A stretch of 64,000 nt of DNA, taken from positions 6,227,501 through 6,291,500 of the forward strand of contig NZ_CP029078.1 of NCBI RefSeq assembly GCF_005222485.1, read 5' to 3'. Source of the stretch: Streptomyces griseoviridis. GTDB taxonomy: Bacteria; Actinomycetota; Actinomycetes; Streptomycetales; Streptomycetaceae. Below are positions 1-8,596 of the stretch, piece after piece. A model generated the notes under the pieces. The model ran no database searches. It had not been told where the DNA came from and was given only the letters and a program-made list of their open reading frames with translations. Position numbers and translations under genes: made by a program. Position 1 is the first letter of the stretch; every line of letters starts with the position of its first letter.

Positions 1-783
1 CCGGCCGCCGACAAACCCCACTTCCTGGCGCGCGCGTGGGAGCGCGTGCGCGAGGAGGTCGCGGGCGGCCACCAGGCGTACGTGGTCTGCCCGCGCATCG
101 GCGACGAGGACGACGACCCCAAGGGCAGGGCCAAGAAGAAGGCGGCCCCCGAGGGCGACGGGGACAAGCGGCCCCCGCTGGCCGTCCTCGAGGTCGCCGA
201 CCAGCTCGCCAAGGGCCCGCTGCACGGCCTCACGGTCGAGGTCCTGCACGGCAGGATGGCCCCGGACGACAAGGACGCCGTGATGCGCCGCTTCGCCGCG
301 GGCGACACGGACGTCCTGGTCGCCACCACCGTCATCGAGGTCGGTGTGAACGTCCCGAACGCGACCGCGATGGTCATCATGGACGCCGACCGCTTCGGCG
401 TCTCCCAGCTCCACCAGCTCCGGGGCCGCGTCGGCCGCGGCTCGGCACCCGGCCTCTGCCTGCTGGTCACCGAGATGCCCGAGGCGAGCCCGGCCCGCGC
501 CCGGCTCACCTCCGTCGCCGCGACGCTCGACGGCTTCGAACTCTCCCGCATCGACCTGGAGCAGCGCCGCGAGGGCGACGTCCTCGGCCAGGCCCAGTCC
601 GGAGCCCGCACGTCCCTGCGGATGCTGACGGTCATCGAGGACGAGGAGATCATCGCGCAGGCCCGTGAGGAGGCCACCGCCCTGGTGACGACCGACCCCG
701 ACCTGACATCCCTCCCGGGCCTGCGCACGGCGCTCGACGCCCTGCTGGACGAGGAGAGGGAGCAGTACCTGGAGAAGGGCTGA
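1..783 (+). CDS. recG: ATP-dependent DNA helicase RecG, C-terminal part (5' truncated by window)
   Basis: The frame is open from the first base of the window, so this is the last 260 residues of a protein of about 700 or more. RecG remodels stalled replication forks and branched DNA. Visible are helicase motif V (ATTVIEVGVNVPNA, about residues 108-121) and motif VI (QLHQLRGRVGRGS, about 136-148), followed by the RecG-type C-terminal segment with FELSRIDLEQRREGDVLG, the helical-hook/TRG-like region. A short Lys/Gly-rich insert (about residues 40-56) lies in the second RecA-like domain. No gene follows for 0.9 kb on this strand, so it looks like the end of a transcription unit. Identity is secure; only the start is missing. 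Confidence 0.95.
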   Translation, partial: PAADKPHFLARAWERVREEVAGGHQAYVVCPRIGDEDDDPKGRAKKKAAPEGDGDKRPPLAVLEVADQLAKGPLHGLTVEVLHGRMAPDDKDAVMRRFAAGDTDVLVATTVIEVGVNVPNATAMVIMDADRFGVSQLHQLRGRVGRGSAPGLCLLVTEMPEASPARARLTSVAATLDGFELSRIDLEQRREGDVLGQAQSGARTSLRMLTVIEDEEIIAQAREEATALVTTDPDLTSLPGLRTALDALLDEEREQYLEKG

Positions 784-1714
784 GGGGAGGGGGAGGGGGA
801 GAGGCTGAGGTGGGCGAGGGGGACGAGGGGGAGAGGGGATGAGCGGACGGGCCGGCGGGTGGGGACTGTCGGGGTGGTCGGCGGGGGTGTCGGCGAGCGT
901 TCGTCGGGCGCGGCGCGGGGTGCGCCGGGCCGGTGGGGGCGTTGGCCGCTGGGGTGGTGGGGGCGGGCTGGGGCGTCCGCCGAGCCGGGTGCGGGCGGTG
1001 GTCGAGGCGGCGGCGAGCGTCCGCCGGGCCGGAACATGGTCGCCGGCCAAGCGGTGGGTGTTCGCCGAGCAAGACGGGGGACGCCGTCCGCTTCGCCGCA
1101 GTCTGACCGCCCGCCGACCCGAGGCATCCCCACCGGGCCCGCGTGCTTCTGGCGGGCCCACAGCCCGCAGCGCTCCCGCGCCGGGGTCCGAAGGCGCCCC
1201 CTCGCCGGGTCCACAGCGCCTCTGCCGGGCCCGCAGCGCTCCCGCGCCGGGGTCCGGAGGCGCCCCCTCGCCGGGCCCGCAGCGCCTCTGCCGGGCCCGC
1301 AGCGCTCCCGCGCCGGGGTCCGGAGGCGCCCCCTCGCCGGGTCCACAGCGCATCCGCCGGGCCCGCAGCGCTCCCGCGCCGGGTCCAAAGGCGCCCCCTC
1401 GCCGGGCCCACAGCGCCTCTGCCAGGCCCGCAGCGCCCCCGCGCCGGGGTCCGGAGGCGCCCTCGCCGGGTCCACAGCGCATCCGCCGGCCCACGGCGCC
1501 CCCGCCCGGTCCAAGGCGGCGTCCCCGCCCGGCCCAAGGCGGCGCCCCCGTAGCCCCCAAGACACCCTCGCCGTCCCCGCCGGGCCCGAGCCGCCCTCGC
1601 TGCCCCCCCGCACCCCCTCCGTCAGCCCGCGGCCGTCCCCTCCCCCCAGCCCGTCGCCCCCGTTCGCCTGCCAGACTGGGGCTGAGCAGTCGCCCACGGA
1701 CAAGGACTTCCGAC
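784..1714. other. 931-nt non-coding, GC-skewed gap between recG and rsmD
   Basis: No gene is supported here. The first part is G-rich on the plus strand (many GGGGGA/GGGCG runs) and the second part is C-rich, so all frames stay open by base composition alone and give long proline/arginine/glycine shadow frames on both strands. The gap holds a 66-bp tandem repeat (separate entry). rsmD reads in the same frame as one of the open frames, but no start or ribosome binding site upstream of its ATG is convincing. Confidence 0.6.
1150..1540. repeat. 66-bp tandem repeat, about 5.5 copies
   Basis: The core CGCTCCCGCGCC recurs at 1171, 1237, 1303 and 1369 (exactly 66 bp apart), then with one base lost at 1434 and in decayed form near 1497. 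Each unit also carries GGCGCCCCCTCGCCGGG and a CACAGCGC(CTCTG or ATCCG)CCGG segment. Copies differ by only a few substitutions. The period is a multiple of three, and the array lies wholly outside recognised genes. Confidence 0.85.
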
Positions 1715-2302
1715 ATGACCCGCGTGATCGCCGGCGTGGCCGGTGGCCGGCGCCTCGCCGTTCCGCCGGGGACCGGTACCCGCCCCACCTCCGACCGCGC
1801 GCGGGAAGGACTCTTCTCCACCTGGGAGTCCCTCCTCGGCGGCCCGCTGGCGGGCGAGCGCGTCCTCGACCTGTACGCGGGCTCCGGGGCGATCGGCCTC
1901 GAAGCGCTGTCCCGGGGCGCGGGGCACACCCTGCTGGTCGAGGCCGACGCCCGCGCCGTCCGCGTCATCAAGGAGAACGTCCGGGGCATCGGCCTGCCCG
2001 GCGCCGAGGTGCGCGCGGGCAAGGCCGAGCAGGTCGTCCGCACCGGGCCTCCCGCGCGGCCCTACGACATCGTCTTCCTCGACCCCCCGTACGCCGTCTC
2101 CGACGACGATCTCCGGGAGATCCTGCTCACACTCCGCACCGGAGGCTGGCTCGCGGCGGAAGCCCTCGTCACCGTGGAGCGCAGCACCAGAGGCGGCGAT
2201 TTCGGCTGGCCCGACGGCTTCGCACCACTGCGGGCCCGCCGCTACGGCGAGGGAACGTTTTGGTACGGTCACGCCGCCTCTACGTGCGACGCCGCACGAT
2301 GA
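1715..2302 (+). CDS. rsmD: 16S rRNA (guanine(966)-N(2))-methyltransferase RsmD
   Basis: 195 residues, the usual RsmD length. It methylates G966 of 16S rRNA in the small subunit using S-adenosylmethionine. The N-terminus MTRVIAGVAGGRRLAVP is the family start; the SAM-binding motif I VLDLYAGSGAIGLEALSRGA is at about residues 50-69 and the catalytic DPPY at 123-126, in the order expected for N6/N2 nucleobase methyltransferases. The ATG at 1715 is chosen because family similarity begins there, although the frame is open far upstream through the repeat region. The stop lies 26 nt before the preferred coaD start, so the two are probably co-transcribed. Confidence 0.95.
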   Translation: MTRVIAGVAGGRRLAVPPGTGTRPTSDRAREGLFSTWESLLGGPLAGERVLDLYAGSGAIGLEALSRGAGHTLLVEADARAVRVIKENVRGIGLPGAEVRAGKAEQVVRTGPPARPYDIVFLDPPYAVSDDDLREILLTLRTGGWLAAEALVTVERSTRGGDFGWPDGFAPLRARRYGEGTFWYGHAASTCDAAR

Positions 2303-2328
2303 CCGGACCGGAGAGCGAGGGATCACTA

Positions 2329-2808
2329 GTGCGCCGCGCCGTCTGTCCCGGGTCTTTCGACCCGATCACCAACGGACACCTCGACATCATCGCCCGCGCC
2401 TCACGCCTCTACGACGAGGTGTACGTCGCGGTGATGATCAACCAGTCCAAGAAGGGACTGTTCGAGATCGACGAGCGGATCGACCTGATCCGCGAGGTCA
2501 CCGCCGAGTACGGCAACGTCGTCGTGGAGTCCTTCCACGGACTGCTCGTCGACTTCTGCAAGCAGCGCGACATCCCCGCCATCGTCAAGGGCCTGCGCGC
2601 GGTCAGCGACTTCGACTACGAACTCCAGATGGCCCAGATGAACAACGGGCTCTCCGGCGTCGAGACCCTCTTCGTGCCCACCAACCCCACCTACAGCTTC
2701 CTCTCGTCCTCCCTCGTCAAGGAGGTCGCGACCTGGGGCGGCGACGTCGCGCACCTGGTGCCGCCGCTCGTCCTGGAGGCGCTCAACACGCGTCTGCGCA
2801 AGGACTGA
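2329..2808 (+). CDS. coaD: Phosphopantetheine adenylyltransferase
   Basis: 159 residues from the GTG at 2329, matching the normal CoaD size. It transfers AMP from ATP to 4'-phosphopantetheine to give dephospho-CoA, the fourth step of CoA synthesis in the cytosol. The nucleotidyltransferase motif TNGHLD (near residue 15) sits in the start block RRAVCPGSFDPITNGH, and the substrate loop SFLSSSLVKEVA lies near residue 125. The ATG at 2299 is in frame and overlaps the rsmD stop, but it would add 10 residues outside the family, and the purine-rich GAGCGAGG just before 2329 fits a ribosome binding site. Paired with rsmD as in many bacteria. Confidence 0.95.
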   Translation: MRRAVCPGSFDPITNGHLDIIARASRLYDEVYVAVMINQSKKGLFEIDERIDLIREVTAEYGNVVVESFHGLLVDFCKQRDIPAIVKGLRAVSDFDYELQMAQMNNGLSGVETLFVPTNPTYSFLSSSLVKEVATWGGDVAHLVPPLVLEALNTRLRKD

Positions 2809-2866
2809 TGGGGCTACAGTCGTCCCGTCCGTCTCCAACACCCCTGTAGAGAGTGGCGAGCACACG

Positions 2867-3967
2867 GTGGACGTGCAGAAGAAGCTCGACGAGATCGTCG
2901 CGGCGGTCTCCCATGCCCGAGCCATGCCCATGTCGGCGTCGTGCGTGGTCAACCGCGCCGACCTGCTCGCCCTGCTCGAAGAGGTGCGCCAGGCCCTGCC
3001 CGGCTCCCTCGCCCAGGCCCAGGAGCTGATCGGCGACCGCGAGCAGCTGGTCGAGCAGGCCCGCCAGGAGGCCGACCGGATCATCGGGCAGGCGCACGCC
3101 GAACGCGGCTCGCTGGTCTCCGACACGGAGGTCGCCCGCCGCTCCCAGAACGAGGCCGACCGCATCCTCGCCGAGGCCCGCCAGGAGGCCGAGGAGGTGC
3201 GCGCCGAGGCCGACGACTACGTCGACTCCAAGCTCGCCAACTTCGAGGTCGTCCTCACCAAGACCCTCGGCTCCGTCGGCCGCGGCCGGGAGAAGCTCCT
3301 CGGCACCGGGCCGGGCGTCGACGCGCAGGGCTACGAGGACGAGGACGCCCCCGAGCGCAGCCACGACCCGGAGACCCTGCGCCGCGACGCCGACGCCTAC
3401 GTCGACGTCAAGCTGGGCGCCTTCGAGGCGGTCCTCGCCAAGACCCTGGAGGCCGTCGGGCGCGGCCGGCAGAAGCTGCACGGCCGGATCGCGAGCGACG
3501 ACCTCGGCGCCCTCGCCGACGACCTCAGCTCCTTCCAGCACTCCAGCGACGCCGACTACCTCGCCGACCTCGCGGCCCTCGCCGAGCGGGACACCTCGGC
3601 CGCCGCCGGGCAGCCCGCCCAGCAGCAGCAGCCGCAGCGGCAGCAGGACTACGCCCCGACCGCCGAGGCGCAGCAGCAGGACCTGTACGGCTACCCGCAG
3701 CAGTCCGACCCCTACGCGGGCGCCGCGGGCGGCTACCCGCAGCAGGGCTACGGCCAGCAGGACCCCTACGGCTACCCGCAGCAGGCCGACCCGTACGCCG
3801 CGTACCAGGGCTACGACGGCCGGCAGGCGGCCTACGACACCCCGCAGACCCCCCAGCAGGCGCAGATCCCCGAGCAGGGGTACGCGCTCGACGAGACCAG
3901 CCTCTTCGACACCAGCATGATCAGCGCCGAGCAGCTGAGGGCGTACGAACAGGGGCGCGGTCAGTGA
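2867..3967 (+). CDS. DivIVA-like / ATP-synthase-B-like coiled-coil protein (cell division initiation family)
   Basis: 366 residues from GTG 2867. Residues about 30-240 are predicted coiled coil, rich in Glu, Arg and Ala (QLVEQARQEADRIIGQAHAE, RILAEARQEAEEVRAEADDY), with an internal duplication around YVDSKLANFEVVLTKTLGSVGRG and YVDVKLGAFEAVLAKTLEAVGRG (about residues 122-145 and 179-202). The C-terminal third is Gln/Tyr/Pro-rich with repeated YGYPQQ blocks. Homologues are annotated as cell division initiation protein. The role is not known to me; the scaffold-like build suggests a polar or envelope structural protein. It sits between coaD and yceD-rpmF on the same strand. Confidence 0.8.
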   Translation: MDVQKKLDEIVAAVSHARAMPMSASCVVNRADLLALLEEVRQALPGSLAQAQELIGDREQLVEQARQEADRIIGQAHAERGSLVSDTEVARRSQNEADRILAEARQEAEEVRAEADDYVDSKLANFEVVLTKTLGSVGRGREKLLGTGPGVDAQGYEDEDAPERSHDPETLRRDADAYVDVKLGAFEAVLAKTLEAVGRGRQKLHGRIASDDLGALADDLSSFQHSSDADYLADLAALAERDTSAAAGQPAQQQQPQRQQDYAPTAEAQQQDLYGYPQQSDPYAGAAGGYPQQGYGQQDPYGYPQQADPYAAYQGYDGRQAAYDTPQTPQQAQIPEQGYALDETSLFDTSMISAEQLRAYEQGRGQ

Positions 3968-4099
3968 CGAACCAGCGGATTGGGCCGACAGCGAAAGGTC
4001 CAGTACCCTGGTCCTTCGGTCGCGTGTACGTCCGTGATCAGCGCTGCCCGAGCACACCGACGGGCCGCGTCCCCTGAGCTGAGAAGATCGAAAGCAGGA

Positions 4100-4753
4100 A
4101 TGGCCCTGAACGCCCGCCTCGACCACCGCAACCCTCTCGTGTTCGACACACACGAGCTGGGGCGGCGTCCTGGCGCGATGCAGCGCCTGACCCGCTCGAT
4201 CGACGCCCCCCTGGACCTCGGCGTCCAGGGAGTCATCGGAGTGCCGGAAGGCGCCCCGGTGGAGCTCTCACTCCGGCTTGAGTCGGTCATGGAAGGGGTG
4301 CTTGTCACAGGCACCGCCCGTGCGTCGGCCAAGGGGGAGTGCGTAAGGTGTCTGGAGCCGCTGGAGCAGCAGCTCGAAGCGGACTTCCAGGAGATGTTCT
4401 CGTACCCTGACGCCGATGACCGGGGCCGCCCCAAAGCGGAACCGGCCGACGACGCCGAGGAAGACGAGGACAGGCTCTACATCGAGGACGGTCTTTTCGA
4501 CCTCGAACCCGTGCTGCGTGATGCGGTGGTGCTCGCACTGCCGATGCAGCCGGTGTGCCAGGACGACTGCCCCGGCCTGTGCTCCGAGTGCGGAGCCCGG
4601 CTGGCGGACGACCCGGACCACCACCACGATGCCGTCGACATCCGTTGGGCGGCACTGCAGGGACTCGCCGGCACCATGAAGGACGGCGAGAAGGACGAGA
4701 TGAGCGGCGACGCGCCCCGATCAGCACGCGCCGCCGAGAAGCAGGAGAAGTAG
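4100..4753 (+). CDS. yceD: DUF177 / YceD family protein
   Basis: 217 residues from ATG 4100; the start [20 protein letters not shown] is the family N-terminus, so the 40 extra open codons upstream are discarded. An AGGA lies six bases before the ATG. DUF177 proteins are almost always encoded just before rpmF and are linked to 23S rRNA or large-subunit maturation. Cysteines that could bind metal are present: CVRC mid-protein and the cluster [13 protein letters not shown] near residue 155. The C-terminal tail is charged ([10 protein letters not shown]...EKQEK). Two bases separate its stop from the rpmF GTG, so translation is probably coupled. Confidence 0.88.
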   Translation: MALNARLDHRNPLVFDTHELGRRPGAMQRLTRSIDAPLDLGVQGVIGVPEGAPVELSLRLESVMEGVLVTGTARASAKGECVRCLEPLEQQLEADFQEMFSYPDADDRGRPKAEPADDAEEDEDRLYIEDGLFDLEPVLRDAVVLALPMQPVCQDDCPGLCSECGARLADDPDHHHDAVDIRWAALQGLAGTMKDGEKDEMSGDAPRSARAAEKQEK

Positions 4754-4755
4754 CC

Positions 4756-4929
4756 GTGGCTGTTCCGAAGCGGAAGATGTCGCGCAGCAACACGCGCCAC
4801 CGCCGGTCGCAGTGGAAGGCTGCGGTCCCCACCCTGGTTGCGTGCGAGCGCTGCCACGAGCCCAAGCTGCAGCACATCGCGTGCCCGTCTTGCGGCACCT
4901 ACAACAAGCGCCAGGTCCTCGAGGTCTGA
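4756..4929 (+). CDS. rpmF: 50S ribosomal protein L32
   Basis: 57 residues starting at GTG 4756 ([20 protein letters not shown]). The zinc-ribbon form of L32: two CxxC pairs, CERC and CPSC, bracket [10 protein letters not shown]. Being the C+ (zinc-binding) type matters because streptomycetes often also have a cysteine-free paralogue under Zur control; nothing here shows whether that second copy exists. Follows yceD by two bases and is followed by rnc after 19 nt, the standard yceD-rpmF-rnc order. Confidence 0.97.
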   Translation: MAVPKRKMSRSNTRHRRSQWKAAVPTLVACERCHEPKLQHIACPSCGTYNKRQVLEV

Positions 4930-4948
4930 GCGGCTGGTGAGAGGCACC

Positions 4949-5833
4949 GTGTCCACGGCGAAGAAGAATTCTCCCCGCGCGAGCGGGGTTGGCCCATCGG
5001 ACAGTACGGCCTCGTCCCACACGCTTCTGGAAGGGCGGCTCGGGTACACACTTGAGTCCGCCCTTCTGGTGCGTGCGCTGACCCACCGTTCCTACGCGTA
5101 CGAGAACGGCGGTCTGCCGACGAACGAGCGCCTCGAGTTCCTCGGGGACTCCGTGCTCGGACTCGTCGTCACCGACACGCTGTACACGACCCACCCCGAC
5201 CTGCCCGAAGGCCAACTGGCCAAGTTGCGGGCCGCGGTGGTCAACTCGCGTGCGCTGGCGGAGGTCGGTCGCGGACTTGAACTCGGCTCCTTCATCCGGC
5301 TCGGCCGGGGCGAAGAGGGCACGGGTGGCCGGGACAAGGCGTCCATCCTCGCCGACACCCTTGAAGCGGTGATCGGCGCGGTCTATCTCGACCAGGGCCT
5401 CGACGCGGCCTCCGAACTGGTGCACCGCCTGTTCGACCCGCTGATCGAGAAGTCCTCGAACCTCGGAGCCGGCCTGGACTGGAAGACCAGTCTCCAGGAG
5501 CTCACCGCGACCGAAGGGCTCGGCGTCCCCGAGTACCTGGTCACGGAGACCGGCCCCGACCACGAGAAGACCTTCACTGCTGCCGCCCGCGTCGGAGGCG
5601 TCTCGTACGGCACCGGCACCGGCCGCAGCAAGAAGGAGGCGGAGCAGCAGGCCGCCGAGTCCGCCTGGAGGTCCATCAGGGCCGCGGCGGACGAGCGCGC
5701 CGAGGCGGCGGCCCGGCCCTCCGTCAAGGAGGCCGAAGCCGAAGCCGAGGCTGTTGCCGACGGAGCCGACGGAGCCGACGGAGTCGATGTCGACGGCGCC
5801 ACCGGCAACGGGCCTTCGGCCGTCTCCGCCTGA
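4949..5833 (+). CDS. rnc: Ribonuclease III
   Basis: 294 residues from GTG 4949, preceded by GAGAGG at 4939-4944; GTG 4937 is an in-frame alternative. Cuts double-stranded RNA in rRNA precursors and many mRNAs; in Streptomyces the same gene (absB) affects antibiotic production globally. The catalytic signature [16 protein letters not shown] is at about residues 55-70, and the second acidic site [15 protein letters not shown] near 135. The C-terminal dsRNA-binding domain contains [20 protein letters not shown] (about 220-239). A low-complexity Ala/Glu/Asp tail of about 45 residues follows. A strong hairpin after the stop ends the unit. Confidence 0.96.
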   Translation: MSTAKKNSPRASGVGPSDSTASSHTLLEGRLGYTLESALLVRALTHRSYAYENGGLPTNERLEFLGDSVLGLVVTDTLYTTHPDLPEGQLAKLRAAVVNSRALAEVGRGLELGSFIRLGRGEEGTGGRDKASILADTLEAVIGAVYLDQGLDAASELVHRLFDPLIEKSSNLGAGLDWKTSLQELTATEGLGVPEYLVTETGPDHEKTFTAAARVGGVSYGTGTGRSKKEAEQQAAESAWRSIRAAADERAEAAARPSVKEAEAEAEAVADGADGADGVDVDGATGNGPSAVSA

Positions 5834-5856
5834 CCGGAACGAACGAACAGAGCACT

Positions 5857-5890
5857 CCGAGCGCCCACCCCGTCAGGGGCGGGCGCTCGG
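5857..5890. terminator. Hairpin between rnc and mutM
   Basis: CCGAGCGCCC (5857-5866) pairs perfectly with GGGCGCTCGG (5881-5890), with a 14-nt loop that can pair further (CCCC with GGGG). No T-run follows, which is common for Streptomyces terminators. It lies 23 nt after the rnc stop and 31 nt before the mutM start. Confidence 0.6.
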
Positions 5891-5921
5891 GTCGTGCGCC
5901 AGGTACGTCACGGGGGAACGC

Positions 5922-6779
5922 ATGCCCGAGTTGCCCGAGGTCGAGGTCGTCAGGCGGGGGCTTGAGCGGTGGGTCGCCCACCGGGTCGTCGCCGACGCCG
6001 AAGTGCTCCATCCGCGGGCCGTGCGGCGGCACATCGCGGGGGGCGACGACTTCGCGCACCGGCTCAAGGGTCACAGGATCGGCGTCCCCAGCCGGCGCGG
6101 CAAGTATCTGTGGCTGCCCCTGGAGGACACGGGGCAGGCGGTCCTCGCCCACCTCGGGATGAGCGGACAGCTGCTGGTGCAGCCGCTCACCGCGCCCGCC
6201 GAGAAGCATCTGCGGATCCGGGTGCAGTTCGCCGACGCGCTCGGCACCGAGCTGCGGTTCGTCGACCAACGCACCTTCGGCGGGCTGTCGTTGCACGACA
6301 CCACGCCCGACGGGCTGCCCGACGTCATCGGGCACATCGCCCGCGACCCCCTCGACCCGCTCTTCGACGACGACGCCTTCCACCAGGCGCTGCGCCGCAA
6401 GCGCAGCACCGTCAAACGGGCCCTGCTGGACCAGTCGTTGATCAGCGGGGTCGGCAACATCTACGCGGACGAGGCCCTCTGGCGCGCTCGCGTCCACTAC
6501 GAACGCCCCACGGCCGGGTTCACCCGCCCGCGCACCGCCGAACTCCTGGGCCACGTACGGGACGTGATGAACGAGGCGCTCGCGGTCGGCGGCACCAGCT
6601 TCGACAGCCTGTACGTCAACGTGAACGGCGAGTCAGGCTACTTCGACCGTTCGCTCGACGCCTACGGACGTGAGGGGCTGCCGTGCAAGCGGTGCGGGAC
6701 GCCGATGCTGCGGCGGCCGTGGATGAACCGCTCCAGCTACTTCTGCCCGCGCTGTCAGCGGCCGCCGCGGGCGTCGTAG
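5922..6779 (+). CDS. mutM: Formamidopyrimidine-DNA glycosylase
   Basis: 285 residues from ATG 5922. Removes 8-oxoguanine and other oxidised purines and nicks the abasic site. The invariant N-terminus [15 protein letters not shown] supplies the catalytic Pro2 and Glu3; the helix-two-turn-helix [14 protein letters not shown] is near residue 172, and the C-terminal zinc finger CKRCGTPML...YFCPRCQ is complete with four cysteines. The gene ends tail-to-tail with the HxlR gene, overlapping it by 25 nt. Start is fixed because Pro2 must follow the initiator. Confidence 0.96.
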   Translation: MPELPEVEVVRRGLERWVAHRVVADAEVLHPRAVRRHIAGGDDFAHRLKGHRIGVPSRRGKYLWLPLEDTGQAVLAHLGMSGQLLVQPLTAPAEKHLRIRVQFADALGTELRFVDQRTFGGLSLHDTTPDGLPDVIGHIARDPLDPLFDDDAFHQALRRKRSTVKRALLDQSLISGVGNIYADEALWRARVHYERPTAGFTRPRTAELLGHVRDVMNEALAVGGTSFDSLYVNVNGESGYFDRSLDAYGREGLPCKRCGTPMLRRPWMNRSSYFCPRCQRPPRAS

Positions 6780-7153
6780 CGCCGGCGGGCGGCGAGGACG
6801 TCGTCCATGCTGCCCTCCAGGAAGTGGATCAGGCCCAGCAGCCGGCCGGCGACCTCGCGGCCCAGCGGGGTCAGTTCGTAGTCCACCCGGGGCGGGTTGG
6901 TGGTCTGTGCCTCGCGGAGCACCAGTCCGTCGCGCTCCAGCGCGTGCAGGGTCTGAGACAGCATCTTCTCGCTCACGCCCGCCACCCGGCGGCGCAGCTC
7001 GTTGAAGCGCAGCGAGCCCTCGGAGAGGGCGCCGAGAACGAGGGCGCCCCAGCGGCCCGTGATGTGTTCGAGCGTGCCGCGCGAGGGGCACTCCTTCGCG
7101 AACACGTCGTACGGGAGGTTCCGCGCCGCTGGGCACTCGTCGATGCGGTTCAT
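6755..7153 (-). CDS. HxlR-family winged-helix transcriptional regulator
   Basis: 132 residues from ATG 7153. The HxlR domain spans about residues 20-115: [19 protein letters not shown] carries the conserved family cysteine and the tryptophan helix, and [30 protein letters not shown] is the recognition helix and start of the wing. HxlR proteins often sense thiol-reactive or redox-active compounds and usually repress an adjacent oxidoreductase. Here there is no divergent partner: the CAP gene upstream runs the same way. Two short inverted repeats upstream (separate entry) may be its own operator. Target and ligand unknown. Confidence 0.88.
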   Translation of the reverse strand: MNRIDECPAARNLPYDVFAKECPSRGTLEHITGRWGALVLGALSEGSLRFNELRRRVAGVSEKMLSQTLHALERDGLVLREAQTTNPPRVDYELTPLGREVAGRLLGLIHFLEGSMDDVLAARRRYDARGGR

Positions 7154-7156
7154 CCT

Positions 7157-7210
7157 TCAAGCGTACTTGAGCGCAGCGCTCACCGACAGGTTGCACTAAC
7201 CAGAAGTTAG
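7157..7210. promoter_or_regulatory. Two inverted repeats upstream of the HxlR gene (candidate operator)
   Basis: TCAAG-CGTA-CTTGA (7157-7170) lies four bases upstream of the HxlR start codon and overlaps its likely ribosome binding site (AAGG on the minus strand). CTAAC-CAGAA-GTTAG (7196-7210) lies 26 nt further upstream. Both are perfect in their arms. A role as operator, probably for autoregulation, is inferred from position. Confidence 0.4.
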
Positions 7211-7326
7211 CGCTCGCCTGCGGTTGGCGTCGCTGAGCTGCGAGAACGCGGGTGGCGGAGAGCGGCGAGGTGGCCTGCGGCCGACCGGGGGCCTGAATCG
7301 GGACCCCCGGCGCCCGCGCGGAAGCC

Positions 7327-8436
7327 CTAGTAGCCGAAGTCCTGCGTCCACCACGGGCCGCCCGACCCGAACTGCACGCCGACGCCCAGCGTCTTGAAGT
7401 CGCAGTTCAGTATGTTCGCCTTGTGGCCGGGGCTGTTCATCCACGCCTCCATCACCGCCGCCGGGTCGGCCTGGCCGCGGGCTATGTTCTCGCCGCCCAG
7501 GTTGCCGATGCCCAGCTTCGCCGCCCGGTCCCACGGCGAGGCGCCGCTCGGGTCCGTGTGGTCGAAGAAGTCCTGCTCGGCCATGGCCTGGCTGAAGTCC
7601 TCGGCGAGCCCGGTGAGCGCGCTGTTCGCGGCCACCGCTGAGCAGCCGACCTTGGCGCGCTCCTCGTTCACCAGCCTGAGCACCTCCGCCTCGGCCGCCG
7701 CCTGGGTGGAGACCGCGGCCTGGGTGGGCTCCGCGGCCGGCGCCTTGGGCTCGGGGGCCCGCGTGGTGGGGGTCGGATCCGGGGCCGGCTTCTCGGAGGG
7801 GGTCGCCGACGGCTTCTTCGTCGGCGTCCTGCTGGGCGCGGGCGAGGAGGACGACGGGGCGGCCGAAGGGGACTCGGCGCGCTCCGCGTCCCGGCTGGTC
7901 GCGCCGGAGCCCGCGCGGTTCTGCGCGCTGCCCGACGTGCCGCCCTGCTCGGTCGCCGAGTTCGTCGGCGTACCGGCGGCGGCCTGCGCCTTCTGGCCGC
8001 CGCCACCGCCGCCGAGCTTGTAGTTGTCGAGGCCGGGCACCGCGCCCGTGGCCACCGCGACGGTACCGAGCGCGACGGCCGCGGAGACCCCCAGCAGACC
8101 GGTGCGCACGGGCGTCGCGACCCGCTTCTTCCGTCGGCGGTGCGCGCCGCCGGGACCGCCGTCGGGCGCGAAACCGTCCGACGGGAAGACGGTGCGGAAG
8201 TCGTCCTCGGTGGCGAAGAGGTACGCGGCACTGCGTGCCGAGGCCGCGGCCTGCTTGTCGTCGCTCAGGGGGCGACCCCCCTGCGGGCCCTCGGCGCGGG
8301 GGGCCGGTGCGTCGTGTTCGAAGTCGTGCGAGTCCAGCGGAGCGTTCCCGCCCGGGTAAGAGCCGTGTGGCGCTGTGACCCCCGTGGCGCGGCCCGTGGC
8401 GGCGCGGCCGGCGTCGGAGCGTCGGTGGCGTCCCAT
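7327..8436 (-). CDS. Membrane-tethered or secreted CAP/SCP-domain protein
   Basis: 369 residues from ATG 8436, which has a strong GAGGAAGG ribosome binding site; GTG 8493 is an in-frame alternative but has none, and lies in an inverted repeat. Order: a basic, hydrophilic cytoplasmic part (about 1-120), one transmembrane segment (TGLLGVSAAVALGTVAVATG, near residue 130), a long Ser/Thr/Pro/Ala linker (about 160-240), then a C-terminal CAP domain (about 249-369) with the family motifs HTDPSG, GENIARG, AWMNSPGH and WTQDFG. CAP domains are extracellular; bacterial members have no agreed function. The long linker fits spanning the cell wall. Single gene, no operon partner. Confidence 0.88.
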   Translation of the reverse strand: MGRHRRSDAGRAATGRATGVTAPHGSYPGGNAPLDSHDFEHDAPAPRAEGPQGGRPLSDDKQAAASARSAAYLFATEDDFRTVFPSDGFAPDGGPGGAHRRRKKRVATPVRTGLLGVSAAVALGTVAVATGAVPGLDNYKLGGGGGGQKAQAAAGTPTNSATEQGGTSGSAQNRAGSGATSRDAERAESPSAAPSSSSPAPSRTPTKKPSATPSEKPAPDPTPTTRAPEPKAPAAEPTQAAVSTQAAAEAEVLRLVNEERAKVGCSAVAANSALTGLAEDFSQAMAEQDFFDHTDPSGASPWDRAAKLGIGNLGGENIARGQADPAAVMEAWMNSPGHKANILNCDFKTLGVGVQFGSGGPWWTQDFGY

Positions 8437-8485
8437 GTCCTTGCCTTCCTCGTCATCGCGGTCGACGCGTCCCCCCGGGTCAACC

Positions 8486-8509
8486 AAACTCACTCGATGG
8501 AGTGGGTTT
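8486..8509. promoter_or_regulatory. Inverted repeat between the CAP gene and acylphosphatase
   Basis: AAACTCACTC (8486-8495) and GAGTGGGTTT (8500-8509) pair at nine of ten positions around a four-base centre. It sits 50 nt upstream of the CAP-protein ATG in the divergent intergenic region, where AT content is locally raised. Candidate operator or promoter element; no cognate regulator identified. Confidence 0.4.
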
Positions 8510-8583
8510 CATATGAGATTCATTGGGTCGGGACGGTACCGCATGGCGGGGGAGGCGGATGTGTCCCGCGAGACATTGGGCCG

Positions 8584-8596
8584 TTAGGTTTCCTCC
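8584..8596 (+). promoter_or_regulatory. Candidate leaderless promoter of the acylphosphatase gene
   Basis: The hexamer TTAGGT (8584-8589) lies seven bases upstream of ATG 8597, the position of a -10 box that would start transcription at or next to the start codon. No ribosome binding site is present (CCTCC is the anti-sense of one). The -35 region is not clear. Confidence 0.4.

Noticed and set aside
650..1537. Minus-strand frame of 295 codons through the 66-bp repeat
   Set aside because: Repetitive GPRRGSAAGPAEAL-type peptide produced by the repeat in an open frame; starts inside recG and has no ribosome binding site.
1150..1540. CRISPR-like array
   Set aside because: The 66-bp copies abut one another with no unique spacers, are too GC-rich and asymmetrical, and no cas gene is near.
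4838..4948. N-terminal extension of RNase III upstream of 4949
   Set aside because: The open frame runs through rpmF; the ribosome binding site is next to GTG 4949.
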